Notes under the pieces: model-generated
Database searches by the model: none
The model's input: only the letters and a program-made list of their open reading frames with translations
What the model was told of the DNA's origin: nothing
In this document: piece by piece, positions 45,023 to 51,846 of the stretch
Position numbering within the stretch: the first letter of the stretch is position 1
Layout: every line of letters begins with the position of its first letter
Program-made: the position numbers and the translations under genes
From: Agromyces luteolus
GTDB lineage: Bacteria; Actinomycetota; Actinomycetes; Actinomycetales; Microbacteriaceae
DNA length: 64,000 nucleotides
Assembly (NCBI RefSeq): GCF_009729855.1
Contig: NZ_WODA01000025.1
Location: forward strand, 789,519 to 853,518
Reading direction: 5' to 3'

Positions 45023-45447
45023 GTCGGCACCCCCCGGCGATAGGCGAACAGCCGCGTGATGCTCTCGAGCACCGCGCCGAGGAGGAAGCCCAGGTAGATC
45101 ACGTTGGCGATCCAGAACCAATCGGCCTCGAGCATCGACAGCACGAGCGCGCCGAGCGCGCCGATCACGATGAACGAGCTGCCGACCCGGGTGCCGAGGC
45201 GGTCGATCTCGCGGTCGCGAACGTCGCCCTTCGTGCTCTCGCTCGGGAAGACGATCTCGACCAGGATCCGCCCGACGATGGAGGCCACGATCGCACCGCC
45301 GATCGTCCACAGCATGGGTGCGACGTAGTCGACGTCCCCGACGGGGCCTCCCTCCGCGAGCCGAGGGATCACGAGGGAGAGGTACACCCCGTACGCCGCG
45401 ACGGACACGACCAGGTAGACCCAGGTGCCCTTCTCCTCATACGACAT
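45016..45447 (-). CDS. Four-helix membrane protein paired with the XRE regulator
   Basis: A 143-aa protein beginning MSYEEKGTWVYLVVSVAAYG. Membrane segments lie at about residues 10-30, 48-67, 88-107 and 111-128. I recognise the general class of small membrane proteins next to YozG-like regulators, but no function is established. The ATG at 45447 has GGAGG 6 nt upstream. It is the first gene of the operon. Confidence 0.75.
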   Translation of the reverse strand: MSYEEKGTWVYLVVSVAAYGVYLSLVIPRLAEGGPVGDVDYVAPMLWTIGGAIVASIVGRILVEIVFPSESTKGDVRDREIDRLGTRVGSSFIVIGALGALVLSMLEADWFWIANVIYLGFLLGAVLESITRLFAYRRGVPTW

Positions 45448-45466
45448 CCGCGTCCTCCGATGTGAA

Positions 45467-45518
45467 GAATGTTTGACATGCCCAGTGTCAACCATTCTCG
45501 ACACCATGTCAAGCATTC
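45467..45518 (-). promoter_or_regulatory. Operon promoter with three GAATGnTTGACA operator copies
   Basis: Copies at 45467-45478 (plus), 45486-45497 (minus) and 45507-45518 (minus). The two minus copies are 21 bp apart, two helical turns. The outermost minus copy contains a perfect -35 TTGACA, with GACACT 17 nt downstream as a -10. Binding would block polymerase, so auto-repression by the XRE protein is likely. Confidence 0.65.
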
Positions 45519-45598
45519 TTTACAGAGCGGATGCCGCGCGCCCGCGCCGCACGCGAGTGCTTCGCAGCGCGGCCGGCCGCGCGCCGAGCGTCATTCGT

Positions 45599-45645
45599 CG
45601 AGAAGTCGCGGATGCCCGGCAGGATCGTGCATGCGCGACTTCTCG
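45599..45645 (-). terminator. Terminator hairpin downstream of the SMR exporter gene
   Basis: A 12-bp perfect stem CGAGAAGTCGCG/CGCGACTTCTCG, extended by ATGC/GCAT after one mismatch, about 47 nt after the stop codon of the exporter gene. The 80 bases between it and the operator cluster (45519-45598) show nothing I can identify. Confidence 0.55.
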
Positions 45646-45691
45646 GGGCACGGCGGGGCGTGCGTGCCCGGGTCGCCACGCGGAGTCGCGC

Positions 45692-46018
45692 CTAGTGGTC
45701 GGCGCCGCCGACGAGCTTCAGGCCGACGACGCAGCCGACGAGGCCCGCGATGAGCGCGAGCCGCGCCCACGAGACCTCCGTGTCGCCCGTGATCATGGCC
45801 CAGATCACCGTGAGGGCCGCGCCGATGCCGACCCACACCGCGTACGCGGTGCCGACCGGGATGTCGCGCATGGCCCAGGCGAGCCCGCCCATCGAGCCGA
45901 CGAGCGCGACGCCGAACACGACGGACGGCCAGAGCTTGGTGAACCCCTCGGACTTGCCGAGGGCGGTGGCCCAGACGGCCTCGAGCACAGCGGAGACGAT
46001 GAGGACGATCCACGACAT
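45692..46018 (-). CDS. gdx: SMR-family guanidinium exporter (Gdx/SugE type)
   Basis: A 108-aa four-helix dual-topology transporter of the small multidrug resistance family. The essential membrane Glu is in SAVLEAVWATALG (about residue 13). GKSEGFTKLWPS and GTAYAVWVGIGAALTVIW match the SugE/Gdx branch, which exports guanidinium ions against protons, rather than EmrE-type drug pumps. A guanidine-III riboswitch lies 20 nt upstream of the ATG and settles the assignment. Only one SMR gene is present, so it probably works as a homodimer. Confidence 0.92.
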   Translation of the reverse strand: MSWIVLIVSAVLEAVWATALGKSEGFTKLWPSVVFGVALVGSMGGLAWAMRDIPVGTAYAVWVGIGAALTVIWAMITGDTEVSWARLALIAGLVGCVVGLKLVGGADH

Positions 46019-46037
46019 GATGACGGCACTCCTTCGG

Positions 46038-46078
46038 CCAGTCTTGTCGCGTTCCGGGTACTGGATTCCCTCGTCCGG
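46038..46078 (-). promoter_or_regulatory. Guanidine-III (ykkC-III) riboswitch
   Basis: Read on the minus strand, the 41-nt element has the blocks CCGGACGAGG, TACCCGG and GACAAGAC in the order and spacing of the ykkC-III/guanidine-III aptamer, as I recall it from the Thermobifida structure. It lies just before the ribosome site (GAAGGAG) of the exporter, consistent with control of translation by guanidine. Confidence 0.9.
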
Positions 46079-46103
46079 GGCCGCCGTCGGGCGACCTGCC
46101 CTG

Positions 46104-46109
46104 AGGCTA
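46104..46109 (-). promoter_or_regulatory. -10 box TAGCCT of the riboswitch/exporter transcript
   Basis: A TAnnnT box that places the transcription start near 46097, about 20 nt before the aptamer, so the whole riboswitch is transcribed. Confidence 0.5.
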
Positions 46110-46190
46110 GCAACCCTGCCTGATCAGGCCCTGTGCAGCCCGGGCGCCCGCGGCGCAGCCCGCCCATACCCTCCTTCGTAGGACGAACCG

Positions 46191-46251
46191 CGGAATGAAG
46201 GACGCAGACTGCCGTTCCGGTCCTCCATTCCGGCCGTCGTCCTACATTCCG
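46191..46251. promoter_or_regulatory. Three copies of CGGAATGnAGGAC
   Basis: Copies at 46191-46203 (plus), 46220-46232 (minus) and 46239-46251 (minus). The layout (one forward, two reversed) is the same as in the operator cluster at 45467-45518, and the motifs share GAATGn. Probable binding sites for an unidentified regulator. Confidence 0.5.
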
Positions 46252-46279
46252 CCCGGCGTGCAGCGCCTGACCGCGACAG

Positions 46280-46354
46280 TCAGCTCCCCGCGAGCCCCGT
46301 CGGCGATCCGCCGGCCTGAGCCACGCGATCGGCCGCGAACCGGGCGGGCGCCGG
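46280..46354 (-). pseudogene. Remnant copy of the 3' end of the sarcosine-oxidase-like gene
   Basis: About 75 bp nearly identical (a few mismatches) to 47247-47321, the last 24 codons and stop of the flavin oxidase gene. It encodes the same tail, FAADRVAQAGGSPTGLAGS, with no body. The two copies flank the alpha/beta hydrolase gene as direct repeats. Confidence 0.75.
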
Positions 46355-46357
46355 GCA

Positions 46358-46385
46358 TGCACAGGGCCTGATCAGGCCCTGTGCA
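46358..46385. promoter_or_regulatory. 28-bp perfect palindrome upstream of the hydrolase promoter
   Basis: The sequence reads identically on both strands across 28 bp, centred on TGATCA. It ends 17 nt before the TAGCCT box (46403-46408) of the hydrolase gene, overlapping the expected -35 region, so an operator is likely. Confidence 0.55.
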
Positions 46386-46414
46386 GCCCGGGTCGATCGG
46401 CGTAGCCTGACGGC

Positions 46415-47215
46415 ATGGCCCGCATCCGCGTGAACGGGGTCGACCTGCACGTCGAGGAGCGCGGCCGGGGAGCGCCGATCCTCGGGATCCACGGCACGCC
46501 GAGTTCCGCCGCCCTCTGGGCCGACGCGGCGGAACGCCTCGCCGAGCGCGGGCGGTGCCTCACCTACGACCGTCGCGGCTTCGTCCGCAGCGCCGGTGCC
46601 GAAGCGGATGCCGCGACCAGCCTCGACGACCACGTGGCCGACGCCGCGGCCCTGCTCGATCAGGCCGACGCGACGCCTGCCGCGGTCGTCGGCCGCAGCA
46701 CGGGAGGCCTGATCGCACTCGAGCTCGCGCGCCGACACCCCGAGGCGGTCTCGGCGCTGGTCCTCCTGGAGCCCGCGCTGTTCACGACCGACGCCGCCGC
46801 CCGTGCCTGGGCCGCGGAGGCGCGCGACCGGATCGCCGCCACGGCGGCCGAGCACCCCGACCGGGCGGCCGAAGCGGTGTTCCGGGTGATGCTCGGGGAC
46901 GAGGCGTGGACCGGGCTCCCCGCCGACGTGCGCGGCGCGTTCGCAGCGGCGAACGGCGGGGTGCTCGCCGAGCTCGCCGGCGACGGGCTCGACCTCTCCG
47001 CGCGTCCGCGGCGCTACGAGGCCGGGGAACTCGAGGCGGTGCGCGCGCCGACGCTCGTCGTCGTCGCGGAGTCGTCGCCCGAGCCGCTCCATCGGGCCGC
47101 CGGGTGGATCGTCGACCGGATCCCGGGCGCACGTCGGTCCGACGTCGCCGGCGGTCACCTGATCGACCCGGCCGACCCTGCGGTCCTCGCGTTCCTCGAC
47201 GCGCACGCCGCGTGA
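46415..47215 (+). CDS. Alpha/beta hydrolase
   Basis: A 266-aa serine hydrolase fold protein. The oxyanion region is ILGIHGTPSSAALW, the nucleophile elbow AVVGRSTGGLIAL (GRSTG, Ser near residue 93), and the catalytic His is in VAGGHLIDPADP near the end. No signal peptide. The substrate is unknown. TAGCCT stands exactly 6 nt before the ATG, so the mRNA is probably leaderless. The gene is framed by direct repeats from the neighbouring oxidase gene, which suggests insertion or local duplication. Confidence 0.85.
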   Translation: MARIRVNGVDLHVEERGRGAPILGIHGTPSSAALWADAAERLAERGRCLTYDRRGFVRSAGAEADAATSLDDHVADAAALLDQADATPAAVVGRSTGGLIALELARRHPEAVSALVLLEPALFTTDAAARAWAAEARDRIAATAAEHPDRAAEAVFRVMLGDEAWTGLPADVRGAFAAANGGVLAELAGDGLDLSARPRRYEAGELEAVRAPTLVVVAESSPEPLHRAAGWIVDRIPGARRSDVAGGHLIDPADPAVLAFLDAHAA

Positions 47216-47246
47216 CGGCGGCGTCGGAGCGACGACCCGGGGCGCG

Positions 47247-48419
47247 TCAGCTCCCGGCGAGCCCCGTCGGCGATCCGCCGGCCTGAGCCACGCGATCGGC
47301 CGCGAACCGCTCGGGCGCCGGCCCCGACCCGTCGGCGAGATCGGCGAGGATGCGCCCGACGACGGGCGTGAACTTGAACCCGTGCCCCGAGAAACCCGCG
47401 CCGACAACGATCGGCCCGATCCGGTCGAGCACGAAGTGCTCGTCGGGCGTGGTCGTGTACGTGCAGCTGATCGGCGTCACCGCGTCGGCGTCGACCCCGG
47501 GCAGCCAGTCGCGCGCGTAGCGCTGCAGGTCGGCGAGCTGGTCGGGCACGGGCAGGAAGTCGCGGGCGTCGGGGTCGACGACGGGGCCGACCCCGTGCCA
47601 TCCGGCCTTCACGCCCTCGCCCGGCGTCAGCATGCCGTAGACGGGCGAGCGCCAGTAGTCGTACCCGTCGGCCGCCGCACCCGGGAAGTGGTTGTAGCTC
47701 GGCCATGGCATCGCCTCGTCGCGCACCGCGAAGTGCGCGGGCCCCTCCTGCGTGACGACGAGCGACGGCAGCGCGAGACCGCCGACGAACTTCGTGGTCC
47801 AGGCGCCGAGCGTGACGACGGCCGTCCGTGCCTCGAACACCTCCTCGACGCCCGCGTCGGTGACGGATGCCACGCGCACGCGATCCTCGCCGAGCGGCTC
47901 GATCCGCGTGGCCCGCGTGCGGTGCCGAACGTCGGCCCCGGCGGCGGCGGCCGTCGCGTGCAGCGCCGCGATCGTGGCATCCGCGTTCACCCGGCCCGCC
48001 CGCTCGTTGAACAGCACCCGGGTGTCGAAGCGGATGCCGGGCCAGCGGCGCGACGCCTCCTCGATCGGCAGGAACTCGGCCGGGATCCCGGCCGCCGTGA
48101 GCGCCGCCTGGACGGCGTCGAAGTGCGCGGCCCGCCCGTGGTTCGCGACCCCGACGAGCTCGAGCAGCGGCGTCCCCGAGTCCGCCTCGAGCTCGCGCCA
48201 GAGCGGCAGCGCCTCGACGAGCATCGCGACATAGGCGGGGTCGGCGTACCCGACGTTGAAGTTCCGCGAGGCGCCGTGCGAGGCGCCGTTGCGGTGCCCC
48301 GGCTCGTACCGTTCGAGCATCGTCACGTCGCGCCCGCGCCGCGCGAGCTGCCAGGCGGTCGCGGCGCCCATCGCACCGCCGCCGACGACGACCGTCTCGA
48401 CGTGCGTGACGCCGCTCAT
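47247..48419 (-). CDS. Monomeric sarcosine oxidase / N-methyl amino acid oxidase family flavoenzyme
   Basis: A 390-aa FAD-dependent oxidase of the MSOX/SolA group. The FAD dinucleotide-binding motif is VETVVVGGGAMGAATAWQLARRG (GGGAMG), then GASHGASRNFNVGYAD. The covalent-flavin Cys region is PISCTYTTTPDEHFVLDRI, and the C-terminal GAGFSGHGFKFTPVVGRILADL matches the family (read as GAGFSGHGFKFTPVVG). Likely substrates are N-methylated amino acids; the exact one is unknown. Its start overlaps the small monooxygenase-like gene by 4 nt. The last 75 bp are duplicated at 46280-46354. Confidence 0.88.
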   Translation of the reverse strand: MSGVTHVETVVVGGGAMGAATAWQLARRGRDVTMLERYEPGHRNGASHGASRNFNVGYADPAYVAMLVEALPLWRELEADSGTPLLELVGVANHGRAAHFDAVQAALTAAGIPAEFLPIEEASRRWPGIRFDTRVLFNERAGRVNADATIAALHATAAAAGADVRHRTRATRIEPLGEDRVRVASVTDAGVEEVFEARTAVVTLGAWTTKFVGGLALPSLVVTQEGPAHFAVRDEAMPWPSYNHFPGAAADGYDYWRSPVYGMLTPGEGVKAGWHGVGPVVDPDARDFLPVPDQLADLQRYARDWLPGVDADAVTPISCTYTTTPDEHFVLDRIGPIVVGAGFSGHGFKFTPVVGRILADLADGSGPAPERFAADRVAQAGGSPTGLAGS

Positions 48420-48706
48420 CGGACCTCCCGGAAGTGCTCGACCACCGGGAACGGCTCGTAGAACCCGTGCAGCAGCTCGCGCCAGCGCGCGTACTCCGGC
48501 GACTCGCGGAAGCCCGGGTCGTGATCCTCGAGTCGCTCCCAGTGCACGAGAAGGAGGTACTCGTTCGGCGTCTCGACCGAGCGCGAGAGGGTGAGGTCCA
48601 CGAACCCCGGCATCGACGAGATGATCGGCCGCGCCTCGGCGCACGCGGCTTCGAAGGCGGCCTCGCGGCCGGGGACGACTGGCAGGATCGCGTGTTCGAG
48701 GATCAC
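48416..48706 (-). CDS. ABM-type (antibiotic biosynthesis monooxygenase fold) small protein
   Basis: A 96-aa ferredoxin-like dimeric alpha+beta barrel. VILEHAILPVVPGREAAFEA, PGFVDLTLSRSVETPNEYLLLVHWE (read as DLTLSRSVETPNEYLLLVHW) and the C-terminal FYEPFPVVEHF pattern are typical. Such proteins degrade or modify small aromatic or quinone-like compounds, but many have no known activity. The GTG start has TAGCGT 7 nt upstream. It is coupled to the oxidase gene. Confidence 0.8.
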   Translation of the reverse strand: MILEHAILPVVPGREAAFEAACAEARPIISSMPGFVDLTLSRSVETPNEYLLLVHWERLEDHDPGFRESPEYARWRELLHGFYEPFPVVEHFREVR

Positions 48707-48804
48707 GCGCCCAACGCTACCCGCGGCACAGCGTGGCAGTCGTTCGCGCAAGATCGGCAGGCGTCGCGGGCGCACCGGCGCCGCCGCCCGGCGACGATGG
48801 ATGC

Positions 48805-49368
48805 ATGGACCTCGACGACACCGCCGCCCTCATCGTGATCGACGTGCAGCAGGGCTTCGACGACCCCGACTACTGGGGCGAGCGCGACAACCCCGACGCC
48901 GAGGCGAACGTCGGCCGGCTCGTCACGGCATGGGCGGATGCCTCGCGGCCGATCGTGCTCGTCCGCCACGACTCGCGCGAGCCCGGCTCCCCGCTCGCGG
49001 CAGGCACCCCTGGCAACGCCCTGAAGCCCGTAGTCGCCGACGCCCCGCACGACCTGTTCGTCACCAAGGACGTCAACTCGGCGTTCTACGGCGACCCTGA
49101 CCTGCACGCCTGGCTCGGCGAGCGCGGCATCCGTCAACTCGTCGTCTGCGGCATCCAGACCAACCAGTGCGTCGAGACGACCGCCCGCATGGCGGGCAAC
49201 CTCGGCTACGACGTCGTGCTGCCGATCGACGCGACGCACACGTTCGAGATGGCCGGCCCCGGCGGCATCCGCCTCACCGCGGCCGAGCTCGCGCGCGCGA
49301 CCGCGGTGAACCTCGACGGCGGCGGCTTCGCGCGGGTCGTCGCGACCGACGACGTGCTCGGCGGGTAG
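48805..49368 (+). CDS. Isochorismatase-family cysteine hydrolase
   Basis: A 187-aa hydrolase. The Asp-Lys-Cys triad is visible: LIVIDVQQGFDD (Asp), FVTKDVNSAFYGD (Lys) and GIQTNQCVETTARMAGNLGY (Cys). Family members act on nicotinamide, N-carbamoylsarcosine or similar amides. The nearby sarcosine-oxidase-like gene is divergent, so a link through N-carbamoylsarcosine or creatinine breakdown is possible but unproven. GACGAT lies 6 nt before the ATG. Confidence 0.88.
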   Translation: MDLDDTAALIVIDVQQGFDDPDYWGERDNPDAEANVGRLVTAWADASRPIVLVRHDSREPGSPLAAGTPGNALKPVVADAPHDLFVTKDVNSAFYGDPDLHAWLGERGIRQLVVCGIQTNQCVETTARMAGNLGYDVVLPIDATHTFEMAGPGGIRLTAAELARATAVNLDGGGFARVVATDDVLGG

Positions 49369-49434
49369 CGGGCAGCGCCGCGGCATCCGTTGCCCTGCGT
49401 TACGGGCGCGAGCGGATGCCGCGACCGACCGGAC

Positions 49435-49440
49435 TACCGT
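49435..49440 (+). promoter_or_regulatory. -10 box TACCGT for leaderless metY
   Basis: TAnnnT exactly 6 nt before the metY ATG, with no Shine-Dalgarno between, so transcription probably starts at the A of ATG. Confidence 0.5.
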
Positions 49441-49446
49441 GTCCCC

Positions 49447-50766
49447 ATGGCAGACCGCGAATACGGCTTCAAGACCCGCGCCATCCACGCGGGCAACATC
49501 CCCGACGCCGAGGCGGGCGCCCGCGCGCTCCCCATCTACCAGTCGAGCGCGTTCGTCTTCGACGACACGGCGGATGCCGCTGCGCGCTTCGCGCTGCAGA
49601 AGTACGGCAACATCTACTCGCGCCTCGCGAACCCGACGGTCGCCGCGTTCGAGGAGCGCGTCGCGAGCCTCGAGGGCGGCCTCGGCGCCGTCGCGACCGC
49701 GAGCGGACTCTCGGCGCAGTACATCACCTTCGCGAGCCTCGCGGGCACGGGCGACCACATCGTCGCCTCGGCGAACCTCTACGGCGGCTCGATCACGCAG
49801 CTGGATGTGACGCTCCGCCGCTTCGGCGTCGAGACGACATTCGTGCGCTCCTCCGACCCGGCGGACTACGCGCCCGCGATCACCGAGCGCACCAAGGCGA
49901 TCTTCGTCGAGACGATCGCGAACCCCTCGGGTGAGATCGCCGACCTCGAGGGCCTCGCCGACGTGGCGCACGCGCACGGCATCCCGCTCATCGTCGACTC
50001 GACGATCGCGACGCCGTACCTCAACCGACCGATCGAGTGGGGCGCCGACCTCGTCACCCACTCGGCGACGAAGTTCCTCGGCGGGCACGGCACGACGCTC
50101 GGCGGCGTGGTCGTCGAGTCGGGCCGGTTCGACTGGCACTCCGAGAAGTTCCCACTGTTCGGCGAGCCGGTGCCGAGCTACGGCGGCCTGCAGTGGTCGG
50201 GCAACTTCGGCGAGTACGCGTTCCTCACGCGCCTCCGTGCGGAGCAGCTGCGCGACATCGGGCCCGCGCTCGCCCCGCACTCGGCGTTCCTGCTCGCACA
50301 GGGCGTCGAGACGCTGCCGTACCGCATCCAAGCGCACATCGACAACGCGCGCCAGGTCGCCGAGTGGCTCGACGACGACCCGCGCATCGAGCGCGTGTTT
50401 TGGGCAGGCCTGCCCGACCACCCGCACTTCGAGCGCGCGGCGAAGTACCTGCCGAAGGGGCCGGGCTCGGTGTTCAGCTTCGAGGTGAAGGGCAGCCGCG
50501 AGGTGGGCCAGAAGCTCATCGAGAACGTGAACCTCGCCTCGCACCTCGCCAACATCGGCGACGCGAAGACGCTCATCATCCACCCCGCGTCGACCACGCA
50601 TGCGCAGCTCACCGACCAGCAGCTCGTCGACGCGGGCGTGCTGCCGGGCGTCGTGCGCCTCTCGGTCGGCATCGAGGATGTGGAGGACATCATCGCCGAC
50701 CTCGACCAGGCGCTGACCGCCGCGACGCGGGACCGCGTCCTGACCGCCCTGGGAGGCGCACGATGA
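49447..50766 (+). CDS. metY: O-acetylhomoserine sulfhydrylase / aminocarboxypropyltransferase
   Basis: A 439-aa PLP enzyme making homocysteine from O-acetylhomoserine and sulfide (methionine synthesis). GFKTRAIHAGNIPDAEAGAR, YSRLANPTVAAFEERVASLE, the PLP-binding THSATKFLGGHGTTLGGVVV (Lys in SATKF), and the C-terminal DQQLVDAGVLPGVVRLSVGIED are all characteristic (fragments quoted). The length is that of the OAHS branch, longer than cystathionine gamma-synthases. It is coupled by ATGA to the CoA-binding protein gene. Confidence 0.96.
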   Translation: MADREYGFKTRAIHAGNIPDAEAGARALPIYQSSAFVFDDTADAAARFALQKYGNIYSRLANPTVAAFEERVASLEGGLGAVATASGLSAQYITFASLAGTGDHIVASANLYGGSITQLDVTLRRFGVETTFVRSSDPADYAPAITERTKAIFVETIANPSGEIADLEGLADVAHAHGIPLIVDSTIATPYLNRPIEWGADLVTHSATKFLGGHGTTLGGVVVESGRFDWHSEKFPLFGEPVPSYGGLQWSGNFGEYAFLTRLRAEQLRDIGPALAPHSAFLLAQGVETLPYRIQAHIDNARQVAEWLDDDPRIERVFWAGLPDHPHFERAAKYLPKGPGSVFSFEVKGSREVGQKLIENVNLASHLANIGDAKTLIIHPASTTHAQLTDQQLVDAGVLPGVVRLSVGIEDVEDIIADLDQALTAATRDRVLTALGGAR

Positions 50767-51380
50767 GCATCGCGAGCGAGACCGGCACGACCGCAGCCGA
50801 GGCGGATGCCGCGGCATCCGACGTCGAGACCGTCCGCCTCGTCAACGGGCTCTCCTGCGAACTCCCGGCGAGCTCGCCGCTGGCGAAGCTGCTGAAGTCG
50901 CAGCGCACCTGGATCGGGCCCGACGCCAAGGCGCGGCTTCGAATCCTGAACGCGGCGAAGTCGGTCGCGATCGTCGGCGCCTCGCCGAAGCCGCAGCGCT
51001 CGAGCTACTTCGTCGGCACGTACCTGCAGCAGTCGAGCGACTACCGGGTGTACTTCGTGAACCCGAACGAGACCGAGATCCTCGGCCAGCCGGCGTACGC
51101 GAGCCTCACGGACCTGCCCGAGGTGCCCGACGTCGTCGTGGTGTTCCGGCGCGGCAGCGACATCCCGTCGGTCGTCGACGAGGTCGTCGCGGCGGGCGCG
51201 AAGACCATCTGGGTCCAGCTCGGCATCTGGAACGAGCAGGCCGCGTACTACGGCGAGGAGCAGGGCCTCACGGTGGTCATGGACCGCTGCATCAAGGTCG
51301 AGCACGCGCGCTTCCACGGCGGGCTGCACCTGCTCGGCTTCGACACCGGCCAGATCACGAGTCGCCGCGGCGGTCGCTGA
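50763..51380 (+). CDS. CoA-binding domain protein (YccU-like)
   Basis: A 205-aa Rossmann-fold protein with KSVAIVGASPKPQRSSYFVG near residue 66 as the nucleotide loop, VYFVNPNETEILGQPAYASL, and the C-terminal VMDRCIKVEHARF. The first 35 residues are Ala-rich and not part of the fold. Genes of this type often follow metY in actinobacteria; the role is unknown. Coupled to metY by a 4-nt overlap. Confidence 0.87.
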   Translation: MSIASETGTTAAEADAAASDVETVRLVNGLSCELPASSPLAKLLKSQRTWIGPDAKARLRILNAAKSVAIVGASPKPQRSSYFVGTYLQQSSDYRVYFVNPNETEILGQPAYASLTDLPEVPDVVVVFRRGSDIPSVVDEVVAAGAKTIWVQLGIWNEQAAYYGEEQGLTVVMDRCIKVEHARFHGGLHLLGFDTGQITSRRGGR

Positions 51381-51412
51381 GTCCGCGGCTCACGAGCACG
51401 GCGCCCGGAACC

Positions 51413-51802
51413 CTAGCCGAGCGCGGCGTCGAACTCGGCGCGGAGGTACTTCGGCGCCTGCACGCGCCACGCCTCGGTGACCAGTTCGGCCAGATGATCC
51501 GGGTCGATCGCCGCCATCCGGAACGCGACCTTCGGCTCGCCCCAGGTCGTGGTCGTCCGCAGGAACACGTCGGGCGCCATCTGCACGAGCGCGAGGGCAT
51601 CGACAGGCTCGGCGACCTTGACCCCGACGACGAGCTCGGCCGCGATGATCTCGCGCATGTCGGCCGGGATGCTGGGCCACGGATGGCACTCCCACGCGTA
51701 GAGCCTGCGGCGGACGAACCACGCGGCGCCGCCCGTCATCGCGCGCTCCTCACTGCCGGGAAGCGCGCCGGCGGCGCGGCGAAGGTCGTGGATGGTGGCC
51801 AC
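51413..51802 (-). CDS. MmcQ/YjbR-family DNA-binding-fold protein
   Basis: A 129-aa alpha/beta protein. The N-terminus ATIHDLRRAAGALPGSEE and the later TTTWGEPKVAFRMAAID are family marks; the C-terminus ends in LVTEAWRVQAPKYLRAEF. The CyaY-like fold is known from structures of YjbR; function is unclear. The GTG start at 51802 has TAGCCT exactly 6 nt upstream, a clear leaderless candidate. Confidence 0.8.
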   Translation of the reverse strand: MATIHDLRRAAGALPGSEERAMTGGAAWFVRRRLYAWECHPWPSIPADMREIIAAELVVGVKVAEPVDALALVQMAPDVFLRTTTTWGEPKVAFRMAAIDPDHLAELVTEAWRVQAPKYLRAEFDAALG

Positions 51803-51846
51803 GCCTCGAGGCTACGCCGCCCCACCGTCAGGCGGACGGCCGACCG

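Larger units (their letters stand above)
46118..46392. repeat. 27-bp direct repeat flanking the exporter-hydrolase gap
   Basis: An identical 27-nt sequence (starting GCCTGATCAGGCCCTGTGCA) at 46118-46144 and 46366-46392. Each copy ends within about 10 nt of a TAGCCT -10 box: one of the exporter promoter (minus), one of the alpha/beta hydrolase promoter (plus). The second copy is part of a 28-bp palindrome. Confidence 0.8.

Noticed and set aside
46085..46360. An insertion sequence between exporter and hydrolase genes
   Set aside because: Direct repeats are present, but there is no transposase, and the repeats sit at promoters; local duplication explains them better.
46356..46392. The 28-bp palindrome as a terminator of the exporter or oxidase remnant
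   Set aside because: It lies upstream of a promoter, has no T-tract, no unpaired loop beyond its centre, and is shared with a second promoter, so an operator fits better.
46280..47407. A 375-codon minus-strand open frame across the alpha/beta hydrolase
   Set aside because: Its only familiar part is the C-terminal tail copied from the oxidase gene; the rest is antisense to a gene with a clear catalytic triad.
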